Origin: Pratylenchus scribneri
Lineage: Eukaryota; Nematoda; Chromadorea; Rhabditida; Pratylenchidae
Length of the DNA stretch: 64,000 nucleotides
Reading direction: 5' to 3'
Assembly (NCBI GenBank): GCA_030063045.1
Contig: JAQSEB010000114.1
Location: forward strand, 1,240,001 to 1,304,000
In this document: one piece after another, positions 11,901-24,700 of the stretch
How the letters are laid out: each line of letters opens with the position of its first letter
How positions within the stretch are numbered: the stretch's first letter is position 1
Program-made: the position numbers and the translations under genes
Notes under the pieces: generated by a model
Seen by the model: only the letters and a program-made list of their open reading frames with translations
Told to the model about the DNA's origin: nothing
Databases searched by the model: none

Positions 11901-14657
11901 GGTTCACCGCCATCACAGCTTAAAAATTTATATTTTATAATTGGATTGGAGGCCGAAATTCCCTAACAAATTTCGATCGACTAAGCCATTTTTCATTACT
12001 CTAGCTATTCTTTTGGCTATATCTCACCGAAGCAATTACCAATTTTGGAAGGTTATAAACCTTTTGAAAACCCAAAGTTTCCTCTATAAAATCGCAATTT
12101 TAAATTTTATGAATTCCACATTTGCCAAAAGTTGCATCTCTTTGATTGTAATAAACCCGAATTCTTAGAGGAAAAGCCGCTTATTCTATAAATTTTTAAA
12201 ATTTTCAAAATATTAAAAAAGCCACTTTTTAGAGGACATTTAGGACTTTCAAATGGCATATCATCTTCCCAAATTGTTGGTTGTTTCCTTGTTGGGATAT
12301 GGCCAAAAGAATGGCTCCGGGTATTGAATTGAAAGTGGAACTGGCACCTCCTTTTCCTTTACTCAAATATTTGATCTTATTTTAAAATTTTCAAAAAATT
12401 AGTAAAGCCACTTTTAAGAGTCCATTTAGGACTTTCAATTGGGATATCGCCTTCCAAAATTGGTTGCTTCCTTCTCGAGATATGGCCAAAAGAATTGGCC
12501 CAGGTATCCATTTAAAGGTTGAACTGGTTTGCCTCTCCTTTCCCCTCCCAAATATTTTTGACCTACCCAAATCCACAAAGATGGCAGCAACTGAGCAAAT
12601 CATCGGCGGACAGGGTTGGCTGCAACTTTCCACCGGATGCAATGCAAATTCGATCGGACATTGCCTCCACAGCACCAAATGCCCAACAACTGCCGCAGGC
12701 GGATTGGTCACGGATGGCTTGGATTGATTTGCAATTTCTGCCGGGGGCAAATTCTCATTTTATTATATTTTTATTTTTGGCAAATTTGTCTATTTTATTC
12801 TTCATAAACAGTGCTTAATTCCCTCAGCGATTGCCTTTAGGTTTTTAGGTAAAATTATTGATTGAAATTTACCTAAAAAAGCCAAAATAAAAACGGTTTA
12901 AACCTATTTTGGTTTAATGGTTCAAAACTAATTTGGAATTGGTTAAATCCAAAGCCAAAACATAACATCCCAATGAGATTATTGAGAAGATTTATGGGAA
13001 AAAATTCACTTACGGCCATTGTGCCCGTGCATCGAATTGATCGGGCAAGTCGAGGCTGAGCAGTCGAGTTTTGCCCAACTTCTTTTTTGCCTTCACCGAA
13101 TGGCGAACATGGTTTACGCCCATCAAACGCCATTTCACCGCCTCATCATAGGATTCGAAATTTGGGTTCAATTCGGCCTAAAAACATATTCAAATATTTT
13201 TATTCATTTTTCCAATTCCTTAAATGTAATTGGATAGTTTTGGCCATATCTCAACAAGGAAGCAACCAATTTGGAAAGGCGATATGCCTAGAAATTGACT
13301 TTTCTAATTTTTTATTTAAATTATTTCTGTAAAAATAAGCAGCTTTTCCTCGACAAATTTGAGTTTATTACATTCATCAAAGACATGTAGCTTTTTTAAG
13401 GCAAAGTTTTCATTAAATTTATAAGCCATTTTGTAGAGGAGACTTTAGATTTCCCAATGGCATATCGCCTTCCCAAATTGGCCAATGCTTCTTTGATCAA
13501 TGGCCAAAAAATGACTCCTAACCGATTGGATGGAAATGTGAAAGTGTCATTTTTGAGCAATCATATTTTCTCTATTAAAAGTCCATTCTCTAATAGAAGC
13601 CCACCCTAGAGAGGCTCCGAAAATAGAAGCCCATGGGTAACTAATAGAAAAAATACGGTAGTATGTGAATAGATGCCTTGCGGCATTCCTTCCCAATCCC
13701 AGTTGAAGTCTCCTATTCCTATTCTTTTCCAAATCCCAATCCAGTTTGAAGTCCCCCCCCCCCCCCCAAAAAAAAGGCTTACCCGCCACAAATTTTGCCT
13801 TCGATTCACGTAGTTCACCAATGCTTGGCCACTCAATGTTTCGGCCGAAGGCGACGGTTGGAAATGGAGGAGTTGGTCGAATGTGACGCCAATTCGTCCA
13901 CCATTTTCTCCTTCCTCTTCCTGCGATACCGTAGACGAATCATCATCTGGGGCATCGCCATCAGCGATTCGAGCGTCGATGCCTGAAAAATTATAGTTTT
14001 GATGGAGAATTTAGATCCGGATTTTGGGATTCTTAATAAATTTGTCAAATTTACGAGCTTTTGTTTCTTTAGATATCATTTTTAGGCTCAGGATTAATTT
14101 TGGGATAGCTTTAGAATGCCAGCAACTAAAAGTACCAAAACCGAAATTGTAAATGAAACTCATAAAAATTACTAAACTTGCTGATGGATTTGGCCTATCG
14201 CCTAATAAGGCCGATCTGAATTTTAGTTCCTTTAGACCCCATCTATGGGGCCAATGATCAATTTTGAGCATTATTTATTATAGCTGAAAGATGCCAGCGA
14301 AAAAAATGACATTGCCAAAAAAAGGCAAAGGAAGGAAGCTCAAACTACCGTATTTCCTCTAATTTACCTCCTCGCTATTATATTCATGACCCTTCCCCAA
14401 ATACATAAGTGTCGTATCTCCAGGGCCATAATCTTATAATTAGATATAATATGGTATTTATCGCTGAAAAGTACAAGTGCATCAAAAAGGGGGCTTCGAA
14501 AAAAGCTTTCACTCAAAACTTTTACTTACAACTCATGGTAAACCCCAATTCCCAATTGAACCATAGAGATTATAGTAATATAGAACATACGTAGAGGCGA
14601 AAAGACAAGGCCAATCAGCAGAAAAATGGGCAGAATATTCGTTGAAAATGAAAGCAT
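8992..14657 (-). CDS. cathepsin B-like cysteine protease, nine exons, 430 aa
   Basis: Lysosomal/gut or secreted papain-family (C1A) peptidase. Exons: 14657-14591, 13982-13783, 13177-13014, 12737-12567, 11918-11750, 11389-11320, 10625-10498, 10451-10356, 9219-8992; total 1,293 nt in frame. Residues 1-22 are a signal peptide ([15 protein letters not shown]). A propeptide (~23-132, with LVNYVNRR) precedes the mature enzyme, which starts near LPDQFDAR. Catalytic residues are Cys161 in CGSCW, His333 in GGGHAV and Asn353 in ANSW. The occluding loop is complete, with the His pair at 241-242 (PCEHHS), so dipeptidyl-carboxypeptidase activity is expected. The end of the fold reads [15 protein letters not shown] as in cathepsin B; it is followed by an unusual ~43-residue tail rich in His, Gln and Glu. 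Introns are full of MITEs and simple repeats. In nematodes this family often digests food protein in the intestine (established for the family; tissue here is inference). Confidence 0.95.
9690..9995. mobile_element. MITE-2 copy
   Basis: Inverted arms AGACTTTTGGCTATCAAATG and TTTCGTAGTCAAAAGTCTAC, with AAATTGGTTCAAAATTG inside. It lies in the last intron of the cathepsin B gene. Confidence 0.7.
10085..10312. mobile_element. MITE-3 copy
   Basis: Ends with inverted CCGTAAATTCTCTATTAGAA and CTCCTAATAGAGAATTACAA. Inside are AAGCCC...GGGGCT segments. A shorter relative is at 13,555. It lies in the last intron of cathepsin B. Confidence 0.55.
10636..10915. repeat. A/T-rich simple repeat (TCAAAAAATTT-type)
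   Basis: Degenerate runs of 10-20-bp units such as TTTCAAAAAATTTATCAAAA within the 10626-11319 intron of cathepsin B. Confidence 0.85.
10944..11270 (-). mobile_element. MITE-1 copy, reverse orientation
   Basis: The centre reads GCGGCTTTTCCTCC...AAAGATATGTAACTTTT, the reverse complement of the centre in the 1.7-kb copy. The left arm CAACAAGGAAGCAACCAATT is well preserved. Cathepsin B intron. Confidence 0.8.
11430..11650. repeat. degenerate ~22-bp repeat (ATGGCCAAAAATCAAACA)
   Basis: Around nine diverged copies of a unit built on TTTATGGCCAAAAATCAAAC in the 11390-11749 intron of cathepsin B. Confidence 0.75.
12000..12500 (+). mobile_element. MITE-1 copy (12000-12320) plus a right-arm fragment (12375-12500)
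   Basis: A full forward copy with centre TTAGAGGAAAAGCCGCTTAT, then a second right arm (AAAGCCACTTTTAAGAGTCC...TCGAGATATGGCCAAAAGAA) without a left arm. Both are in the 11919-12566 intron of cathepsin B. Confidence 0.75.
12880..12955 (-). repeat. single dispersed relative of the 46-bp repeat
   Basis: AACGGTTTAAACC followed by a stretch matching the flank of the 3.7-kb array in reverse complement. This shows that the array was amplified from a dispersed element. Cathepsin B intron. Confidence 0.65.
13231..13520 (-). mobile_element. MITE-1 copy, reverse orientation
   Basis: Left arm TTTTGGCCATATCTCAACAA, centre AAGCAGCTTTTCCTCGACAA, right arm diverged (CCTTCCCAAATTGGCCAATG). Cathepsin B intron. 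Confidence 0.75.
13555..13672. mobile_element. short MITE-3 relative
   Basis: TTTTCTCTATTAAAAGTCC at the left end and ACTAATAGAAAAAATACGGT at the right end form an inverted pair, with AGAAGCCC segments inside. An internal deletion derivative of the 10.1-kb element is likely. Confidence 0.5.
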
Positions 14658-14814
14658 TTTATCCAAAAAAATGTGGGTAATGCTGAATTGAAATAAAGAA
14701 TCATTTATAGAAGGATGAAAGAGGATTTGGAAAATGAAATGTTCGCATGGGAGAAAAATGGCTTCAGGCAGTGAAATGCTGATCAAGGTGGTTTAGATCG
14801 AAATGGGATCTAGC

Positions 14815-15120
14815 TTCATTCATTTGGCCATATCTCAACGTAGAAGCAACCAATTTTGGAAGGCGATATGCCATTTGAAAGCCCTAAATGTCCTTTAAAA
14901 AGTGGCGTTTCTAATTTTTGAAACTTAAAACTATTTGTAAAATAAGCGGCTTTTCCTCAACAAATTCGGGTTTATAATACTCAAAGACATGTAACTTTTT
15001 ATAAAGCTTGGATTTCATAAATTTAATTATGCCAATTTGTAGAGGACATTTTGAGCTTTACAATGGAATATAGCCTTCACAAATTGGCCATTGCCTTGAT
15101 AAGATATAGACAGAAGAATG
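14815..15120 (-). mobile_element. MITE-1 copy upstream of cathepsin B
   Basis: Left arm TTTGGCCATATCTCAACG and AAGGCGATATGCCATTTGAA, reverse-oriented centre (AAGCGGCTTTTCCTCAAC). It sits ~160 bp upstream of the cathepsin B start codon, so it could overlap the promoter. Confidence 0.75.
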
Positions 15121-15125
15121 ACCAA

Positions 15126-15766
15126 GATAATGAATCGTCCCCTACGGTAATTGGTTAATGAAAAAATTAAATGTATGGCTGATTAATGTACACGAAAAAA
15201 TGAATAAATAAGACTGTGAACCGGAAAACATTCCGAGGTATTTATTTTCTGCCCCTTACCTTTCTCATCTATCTTCTAAATAAGTATCATATGGAGGAAT
15301 CGGTGGAAGTTTTATCAGAAGAAATTATATTATTTTACATCCATTTTGCCCTGCATTTTGCCTTATTCCCAATCCGCTTTCCATCACAACCGGACTAATA
15401 AAAGTGGGACATTTGACTTTATATTTTTTCTCTGATAAGCTCCCAAAAGTGGACAATTTTTCCCTCGGCGATTGATAAGAAAAGGAGAATCCTTGTCAAT
15501 TTTGCTGATCAAAATATTAGTGAAAACAAAATATAGACATGGGGCGAGTCAATCAAAGATGGTGAAAATGTAAGTAAAATTTGGTGAAAAAAAAAATTGG
15601 AAGAATTTTATTTTAAAAAATGTCTTTTGAACAAAAGAAAATAAAATATCCCCGAGAGTGTTGAACATGCGACCCTTTGGAATTTGAATCAATGTAAATA
15701 CCACTACGATATGGGATTTGATTGTGCCGACAGCATTTTGATCGTCACAAATAATTCTTTCCGGAA
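15126..15766. other. intergenic stretch before the satellite
   Basis: AT-rich, no coding exon or repeat recognised. It would hold distal upstream sequence of cathepsin B. Confidence 0.4.
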
Positions 15767-18700
15767 AAGTGCAACCGGAAAAAAGTGCAAATTAATTCTT
15801 TCCGGAAAAACTGCAAATTAATTCTTCCGGAAATAGTGCAAATTAATTCTTTCCGGAAAAAGTGCAAATTAATTTTTTCCGGAAAAGTGCAAATTAATTC
15901 TTTCCGGAAATAGTGCAAATTAATTCTTTCCGGAAAAAGTGCAAATTAATTTTTTCCGGAAAAGTGCAAATTAATTCTTTCCGGAAATAGTGCAAATTAA
16001 TTCTTTCCGGAAAAAGTGCAAATTAATTTTTTCCGGAAAAGTGCAAATTAATTCTTTCCGGAAATAGTGCAAATTAATTCTTTCCGGAAAAAGTGCAAAT
16101 TAATTTTTTCCGGAAAAAGTGCAAATTAATTCTTTCCGGAAATAGTGCAAATTAATTCTTTCCGGAAAAAGTGCAAATTAATTTTTTCCGGAAAAAGTGC
16201 AAATTAATTCTTTCCGGAAAAAGTGCAAATTAATTTTTTCCGGAAAAAGTGCAAATTAATTCTTTCCGGAAATAGTGCAAATTAATTCTTCCGGAAAAAG
16301 TGCAAAATAATTCTTTCCGGAAAAAGTGCAAATTAATTCTTCCGGAAATAGTGCAAATTAATTCTTTCCGGAAAAAGTGCAAATTAATTTTTTCCGGAAA
16401 AGTGCAAATTAATTCTTTCCGGAAATAGTGCAAATTAATTCTTTCCGGAAATAGTGCAAATTAATTCTTCCGGAAAAAGTGCAAATTAATTCTTTCCGGA
16501 AAAAGTGCAAATTAATTCTTTCCGGAAAAGTGCAACCGGAAAAAGTGCAAATTAATTCTTTCCGGAAAAGGGCACAGGAAAAAGTGCAAATTAATTCTTT
16601 TCGGAAAGGGGCAACCGGAAAAAGTGCAAATTAATTCTTTCCGGAAAAAGTGCAACCGGAAAAAGTGCAAATTAATTCTTTCCGGAAAAAGTGCAACCGG
16701 AAAAAGTGCAAATTAATTCTTTCCGGAAAAGGGCAACCGGAAAAAGTGCAAATTAATTCTTTCCGGAAAAGGGCAACCGGAAAAAGTGCAAATTAATTCT
16801 TTCCGGAAAAGGGCAACCGGAAAAAGTGCAAATTAATTCTTTCCGGAAAAGGGCAACCGGAAAAAGTGCAAATTAATTCTTTCCGGAAAAGGGCAACCGG
16901 AAAAAGTGCAAATTAATTCTTTCCGGAAAAAGTGCAAATTAATTTTTTCCGGAAAAGTGCAAATTAATTCTTTCCGGAAATAGTGCAAATTAATTCTTTC
17001 CGGAAAAAGTGCAAATTAATTTTTTCCGGAAAAGTGCAAATTAATTCTTTCCGGAAATAGTGCAAATTAATTCTTTCCGGAAAAAGTGCAAATTAATTTT
17101 TTCCGGAAAAGTGCAAATTAATTCTTTCCGGAAATAGTGCAAATTAATTCTTTCCGGAAAAAGTGCAAATTAATTTTTTCCGGAAAAGTGCAAATTAATT
17201 CTTTCCGGAAATAGTGCAAATTAATTCTTTCCGGAAAAAGTGCAAATTAATTTTTTCCGGAAAAAGTGCAAATTAATTCTTTCCGGAAATAGTGCAAATT
17301 AATTCTTTCCGGAAAAAGTGCAAATTAATTTTTTCCGGAAAAAGTGCAAATTAATTCTTTCCGGAAAAAGTGCAAATTAATTTTTTCCGGAAAAAGTGCA
17401 AATTAATTCTTTCCGGAAATAGTGCAAATTAATTCTTCCGGAAAAAGTGCAAAATAATTCTTTCCGGAAAAAGTGCAAATTAATTCTTCCGGAAATAGTG
17501 CAAATTAATTCTTTCCGGAAAAAGTGCAAATTAATTTTTTCCGGAAAAGTGCAAATTAATTCTTTCCGGAAATAGTGCAAATTAATTCTTTCCGGAAATA
17601 GTGCAAATTAATTCTTCCGGAAAAAGTGCAAATTAATTCTTTCCGGAAAAAGTGCAAATTAATTCTTTCCGGAAAAGTGCAACCGGAAAAAGTGCAAATT
17701 AATTCTTTCCGGAAAAGGGCACAGGAAAAAGTGCAAATTAATTCTTTTCGGAAAGGGGCAACCGGAAAAAGTGCAAATTAATTCTTTCCGGAAAAAGTGC
17801 AACCGGAAAAAGTGCAAATTAATTCTTTCCGGAAAAAGTGCAACCGGAAAAAGTGCAAATTAATTCTTTCCGGAAAAGGGCAACCGGAAAAAGTGCAAAT
17901 TAATTCTTTCCGGAAAAGGGCAACCGGAAAAAGTGCAAATTAATTCTTTCCGGAAAAGGGCAACCGGAAAAAGTGCAAATTAATTCTTTCCGGAAAAGGG
18001 CAACCGGAAAAAGTGCAAATTAATTCTTTCCGGAAAAAGTGCAAATTAATTTTTTCCGGAAAAGTGCAAATTAATTCTTTCCGGAAATAGTGCAAATTAA
18101 TTCTTTCCGGAAAAAGTGCAAATTAATTTTTTCCGGAAAAGTGCAAATTAATTCTTTCCGGAAATAGTGCAAATTAATTCTTTCCGGAAAAAGTGCAAAT
18201 TAATTTTTTCCGGAAAAGTGCAAATTAATTCTTTCCGGAAATAGTGCAAATTAATTCTTTCCGGAAAAAGTGCAAATTAATTTTTTCCGGAAAAAGTGCA
18301 AATTAATTCTTTCCGGAAATAGTGCAAATTAATTCTTTCCGGAAAAAGTGCAAATTAATTTTTTCCGGAAAAAGTGCAAATTAATTCTTTCCGGAAAAAG
18401 TGCAAATTAATTTTTTCCGGAAAAAGTGCAAATTAATTCTTTCCGGAAATAGTGCAAATTAATTCTTCCGGAAAAAGTGCAAAATAATTCTTTCCGGAAA
18501 AAGTGCAAATTAATTCTTCCGGAAATAGTGCAAATTAATTCTTTCCGGAAAAAGTGCAAATTAATTTTTTCCGGAAAAGTGCAAATTAATTCTTTCCGGA
18601 AATAGTGCAAATTAATTCTTTCCGGAAATAGTGCAAATTAATTCTTCCGGAAAAAGTGCAAATTAATTCTTTCCGGAAAAAGTGCAAATTAATTCTTTCC

Positions 18701-21700
18701 GGAAAAGTGCAACCGGAAAAAGTGCAAATTAATTCTTTCCGGAAAAGGGCACAGGAAAAAGTGCAAATTAATTCTTTTCGGAAAGGGGCAACCGGAAAAA
18801 GTGCAAATTAATTCTTTCCGGAAAAAGTGCAACCGGAAAAAGTGCAAATTAATTCTTTCCGGAAAAAGTGCAACCGGAAAAAGTGCAAATTAATTCTTTC
18901 CGGAAAAGGGCAACCGGAAAAAGTGCAAATTAATTCTTTCCGGAAAAGGGCAACCGGAAAAAGTGCAAATTAATTCTTTCCGGAAAAGGGCAACCGGAAA
19001 AAGTGCAAATTAATTCTTTCCGGAAAAGGGCAACCGGAAAAAGTGCAAATTAATTCTTTCCGGAAAAAGTGCAAATTAATTTTTTCCGGAAAAGTGCAAA
19101 TTAATTCTTTCCGGAAATAGTGCAAATTAATTCTTTCCGGAAAAAGTGCAAATTAATTTTTTCCGGAAAAGTGCAAATTAATTCTTTCCGGAAATAGTGC
19201 AAATTAATTCTTTCCGGAAAAAGTGCAAATTAATTTTTTCCGGAAAAGTGCAAATTAATTCTTTCCGGAAATAGTGCAAATTAATTCTTTCCGGAAAAAG
19301 TGCAAATTAATTTTTTCCGGAAAAGTGCAAATTAATTCTTTCCGGAAATAGTGCAAATTAATTCTTTCCGGAAAAAGTGCAAATTAATTTTTTCCGGAAA
19401 AGTGCAAATTAATTCTTTCCGGAAATAGTGCAAATTAATTCTTTCCGGAAATAGTGCAAATTAATTCTTCCGGAAAAAGTGCAAATTAATTCTTTCCGGA
19501 AAAAGTGCAAATTAATTCTTTCCGGAAAAGTGCAACCGGAAAAAGTGCAAATTAATTCTTTCCGGAAAAGGGCACAGGAAAAAGTGCAAATTAATTCTTT
19601 TCGGAAAGGGGCAACCGGAAAAAGTGCAAATTAATTCTTTCCGGAAAAAGTGCAACCGGAAAAAGTGCAAATTAATTCTTTCCGGAAAAAGTGCAACCGG
19701 AAAAAGTGCAAATTAATTCTTTCCGGAAAAGGGCAACCGGAAAAAGTGCAAATTAATTCTTTCCGGAAAAGGGCAACCGGAAAAAGTGCAAATTAATTCT
19801 TTCCGGAAAAGGGCAACCGGAAAAAGTGCAAATTAATTCTTTCCGGAAAAGGGCAACCGGAAAAAGTGCAAATTAATTCTTTCCGGAAAAGGGCAACCGG
19901 AAAAAGTGCAAATTAATTCTTTCCGGAAAAAGTGCAAATTAATTTTTTCCGGAAAAGTGCAAATTAATTCTTTCCGGAAATAGTGCAAATTAATTCTTTC
20001 CGGAAAAAGTGCAAATTAATTTTTTCCGGAAAAGTGCAAATTAATTCTTTCCGGAAATAGTGCAAATTAATTCTTTCCGGAAAAAGTGCAAATTAATTTT
20101 TTCCGGAAAAGTGCAAATTAATTCTTTCCGGAAATAGTGCAAATTAATTCTTTCCGGAAAAAGTGCAAATTAATTTTTTCCGGAAAAGTGCAAATTAATT
20201 CTTTCCGGAAATAGTGCAAATTAATTCTTTCCGGAAAAAGTGCAAATTAATTTTTTCCGGAAAAAGTGCAAATTAATTCTTTCCGGAAATAGTGCAAATT
20301 AATTCTTTCCGGAAAAAGTGCAAATTAATTTTTTCCGGAAAAAGTGCAAATTAATTCTTTCCGGAAAAAGTGCAAATTAATTTTTTCCGGAAAAAGTGCA
20401 AATTAATTCTTTCCGGAAATAGTGCAAATTAATTCTTCCGGAAAAAGTGCAAAATAATTCTTTCCGGAAAAAGTGCAAATTAATTCTTCCGGAAATAGTG
20501 CAAATTAATTCTTTCCGGAAAAAGTGCAAATTAATTTTTTCCGGAAAAGTGCAAATTAATTCTTTCCGGAAATAGTGCAAATTAATTCTTTCCGGAAATA
20601 GTGCAAATTAATTCTTCCGGAAAAAGTGCAAATTAATTCTTTCCGGAAAAAGTGCAAATTAATTCTTTCCGGAAAAGTGCAACCGGAAAAAGTGCAAATT
20701 AATTCTTTCCGGAAAAGGGCACAGGAAAAAGTGCAAATTAATTCTTTTCGGAAAGGGGCAACCGGAAAAAGTGCAAATTAATTCTTTCCGGAAAAAGTGC
20801 AACCGGAAAAAGTGCAAATTAATTCTTTCCGGAAAAAGTGCAACCGGAAAAAGTGCAAATTAATTCTTTCCGGAAAAGGGCAACCGGAAAAAGTGCAAAT
20901 TAATTCTTTCCGGAAAAGGGCAACCGGAAAAAGTGCAAATTAATTCTTTCCGGAAAAGGGCAAATTAATTCTTTCCGGAAATAGTGCAAATTAATTCTTC
21001 CGGAAAAAGTGCAAATTAATTCTTTCCGGAAAAAGTGCAAATTAATTCTTTCCGGAAAAGTGCAACCGGAAAAAGTGCAAATTAATTCTTTCCGGAAAAG
21101 GGCACAGGAAAAAGTGCAAATTAATTCTTTTCGGAAAGGGGCAACCGGAAAAAGTGCAAATTAATTCTTTCCGGAAAAAGTGCAACCGGAAAAAGTGCAA
21201 ATTAATTCTTTCCGGAAAAAGTGCAACAGGAAAAAGTGCAAATTAATTCTTTCCGGAAAAGGGCAACCGGAAAAAGTGCAAATTAATTCTTTCCGGAAAA
21301 GGGCAACCGGAAAAAGTGCAAATTAATTCTTTCCGGAAAAGGGCAACCGGAAAAAGTGCAAATTAATTCTTTCCGGAAAAAGTGCAACCGGAAAAAGTGC
21401 AAATTAATTCTTTCCGGAAAAAGTGCAACAGGAAAAAGTGCAAATTAATTCTTTCCGGAAAAGGGCAAATTAATTCTTCCGGAAAAAGTGCAAATTAATT
21501 CTTTCCGGAAAAAGTGCAAATTAATTCTTTCCGGAAAAGTGCAACCGGAAAAAGTGCAAATTAATTCTTTCCGGAAAAGGGCACAGGAAAAAGTGCAAAT
21601 TAATTCTTTTCGGAAAGGGGCAACCGGAAAAAGTGCAAATTAATTCTTTCCGGAAAAAGTGCAACCGGAAAAAGTGCAAATTAATTCTTTCCGGAAAAAG

Positions 21701-24700
21701 TGCAACCGGAAAAAGTGCAAATTAATTCTTTCCGGAAAAGGGCAACCGGAAAAAGTGCAAATTAATTCTTTCCGGAAAAGGGCAACCGGAAAAAGTGCAA
21801 ATTAATTCTTTCCGGAAAAGGGCAACCGGAAAAAGTGCAAATTAATTCTTTCCGGAAAAGGGCAACCGGAAAAAGTGCAAATTAATTCTTTCCGGAAAAA
21901 GTGCAAATTAATTTTTTCCGGAAAAGTGCAAATTAATTCTTTCCGGAAATAGTGCAAATTAATTCTTTCCGGAAAAAGTGCAAATTAATTTTTTCCGGAA
22001 AAGTGCAAATTAATTCTTTCCGGAAATAGTGCAAATTAATTCTTTCCGGAAAAAGTGCAAATTAATTTTTTCCGGAAAAGTGCAAATTAATTCTTTCCGG
22101 AAATAGTGCAAATTAATTCTTTCCGGAAAAAGTGCAAATTAATTTTTTCCGGAAAAGTGCAAATTAATTCTTTCCGGAAATAGTGCAAATTAATTCTTTC
22201 CGGAAAAAGTGCAAATTAATTTTTTCCGGAAAAGTGCAAATTAATTCTTTCCGGAAATAGTGCAAATTAATTCTTTCCGGAAATAGTGCAAATTAATTCT
22301 TCCGGAAAAAGTGCAAATTAATTCTTTCCGGAAAAAGTGCAAATTAATTCTTTCCGGAAAAGTGCAACCGGAAAAAGTGCAAATTAATTCTTTCCGGAAA
22401 AGGGCACAGGAAAAAGTGCAAATTAATTCTTTTCGGAAAGGGGCAACCGGAAAAAGTGCAAATTAATTCTTTCCGGAAAAAGTGCAACCGGAAAAAGTGC
22501 AAATTAATTCTTTCCGGAAAAAGTGCAACCGGAAAAAGTGCAAATTAATTCTTTCCGGAAAAGGGCAACCGGAAAAAGTGCAAATTAATTCTTTCCGGAA
22601 AAGGGCAACCGGAAAAAGTGCAAATTAATTCTTTCCGGAAAAGGGCAACCGGAAAAAGTGCAAATTAATTCTTTCCGGAAAAGGGCAACCGGAAAAAGTG
22701 CAAATTAATTCTTTCCGGAAAAGGGCAACCGGAAAAAGTGCAAATTAATTCTTTCCGGAAAAAGTGCAAATTAATTTTTTCCGGAAAAGTGCAAATTAAT
22801 TCTTTCCGGAAATAGTGCAAATTAATTCTTTCCGGAAAAAGTGCAAATTAATTTTTTCCGGAAAAGTGCAAATTAATTCTTTCCGGAAATAGTGCAAATT
22901 AATTCTTTCCGGAAAAAGTGCAAATTAATTTTTTCCGGAAAAGTGCAAATTAATTCTTTCCGGAAATAGTGCAAATTAATTCTTTCCGGAAAAAGTGCAA
23001 ATTAATTTTTTCCGGAAAAGTGCAAATTAATTCTTTCCGGAAATAGTGCAAATTAATTCTTTCCGGAAAAAGTGCAAATTAATTTTTTCCGGAAAAAGTG
23101 CAAATTAATTCTTTCCGGAAATAGTGCAAATTAATTCTTTCCGGAAAAAGTGCAAATTAATTTTTTCCGGAAAAAGTGCAAATTAATTCTTTCCGGAAAA
23201 AGTGCAAATTAATTTTTTCCGGAAAAAGTGCAAATTAATTCTTTCCGGAAATAGTGCAAATTAATTCTTCCGGAAAAAGTGCAAAATAATTCTTTCCGGA
23301 AAAAGTGCAAATTAATTCTTCCGGAAATAGTGCAAATTAATTCTTTCCGGAAAAAGTGCAAATTAATTTTTTCCGGAAAAGTGCAAATTAATTCTTTCCG
23401 GAAATAGTGCAAATTAATTCTTTCCGGAAATAGTGCAAATTAATTCTTCCGGAAAAAGTGCAAATTAATTCTTTCCGGAAAAAGTGCAAATTAATTCTTT
23501 CCGGAAAAGTGCAACCGGAAAAAGTGCAAATTAATTCTTTCCGGAAAAGGGCACAGGAAAAAGTGCAAATTAATTCTTTTCGGAAAGGGGCAACCGGAAA
23601 AAGTGCAAATTAATTCTTTCCGGAAAAAGTGCAACCGGAAAAAGTGCAAATTAATTCTTTCCGGAAAAAGTGCAACCGGAAAAAGTGCAAATTAATTCTT
23701 TCCGGAAAAGGGCAACCGGAAAAAGTGCAAATTAATTCTTTCCGGAAAAGGGCAACCGGAAAAAGTGCAAATTAATTCTTTCCGGAAAAGGGCAACCGGA
23801 AAAAGTGCAAATTAATTCTTTCCGGAAAAGGGCAACCGGAAAAAGTGCAAATTAATTCTTTCCGGAAAAGGGCAACCGGAAAAAGTGCAAATTAATTCTT
23901 TCCGGAAAAAGTGCAAATTAATTTTTTCCGGAAAAGTGCAAATTAATTCTTTCCGGAAATAGTGCAAATTAATTCTTTCCGGAAAAAGTGCAAATTAATT
24001 TTTTCCGGAAAAGTGCAAATTAATTCTTTCCGGAAATAGTGCAAATTAATTCTTTCCGGAAAAAGTGCAAATTAATTTTTTCCGGAAAAGTGCAAATTAA
24101 TTCTTTCCGGAAATAGTGCAAATTAATTCTTTCCGGAAAAAGTGCAAATTAATTTTTTCCGGAAAAGTGCAAATTAATTCTTTCCGGAAATAGTGCAAAT
24201 TAATTCTTTCCGGAAAAAGTGCAAATTAATTTTTTCCGGAAAAAGTGCAAATTAATTCTTTCCGGAAATAGTGCAAATTAATTCTTTCCGGAAAAAGTGC
24301 AAATTAATTTTTTCCGGAAAAAGTGCAAATTAATTCTTTCCGGAAAAAGTGCAAATTAATTTTTTCCGGAAAAAGTGCAAATTAATTCTTTCCGGAAATA
24401 GTGCAAATTAATTCTTCCGGAAAAAGTGCAAAATAATTCTTTCCGGAAAAAGTGCAAATTAATTCTTCCGGAAATAGTGCAAATTAATTCTTTCCGGAAA
24501 AAGTGCAAATTAATTTTTTCCGGAAAAGTGCAAATTAATTCTTTCCGGAAATAGTGCAAATTAATTCTTTCCGGAAATAGTGCAAATTAATTCTTCCGGA
24601 AAAAGTGCAAATTAATTCTTTCCGGAAAAAGTGCAAATTAATTCTTTCCGGAAAAGTGCAACCGGAAAAAGTGCAAATTAATTCTTTCCGGAAAAGGGCA

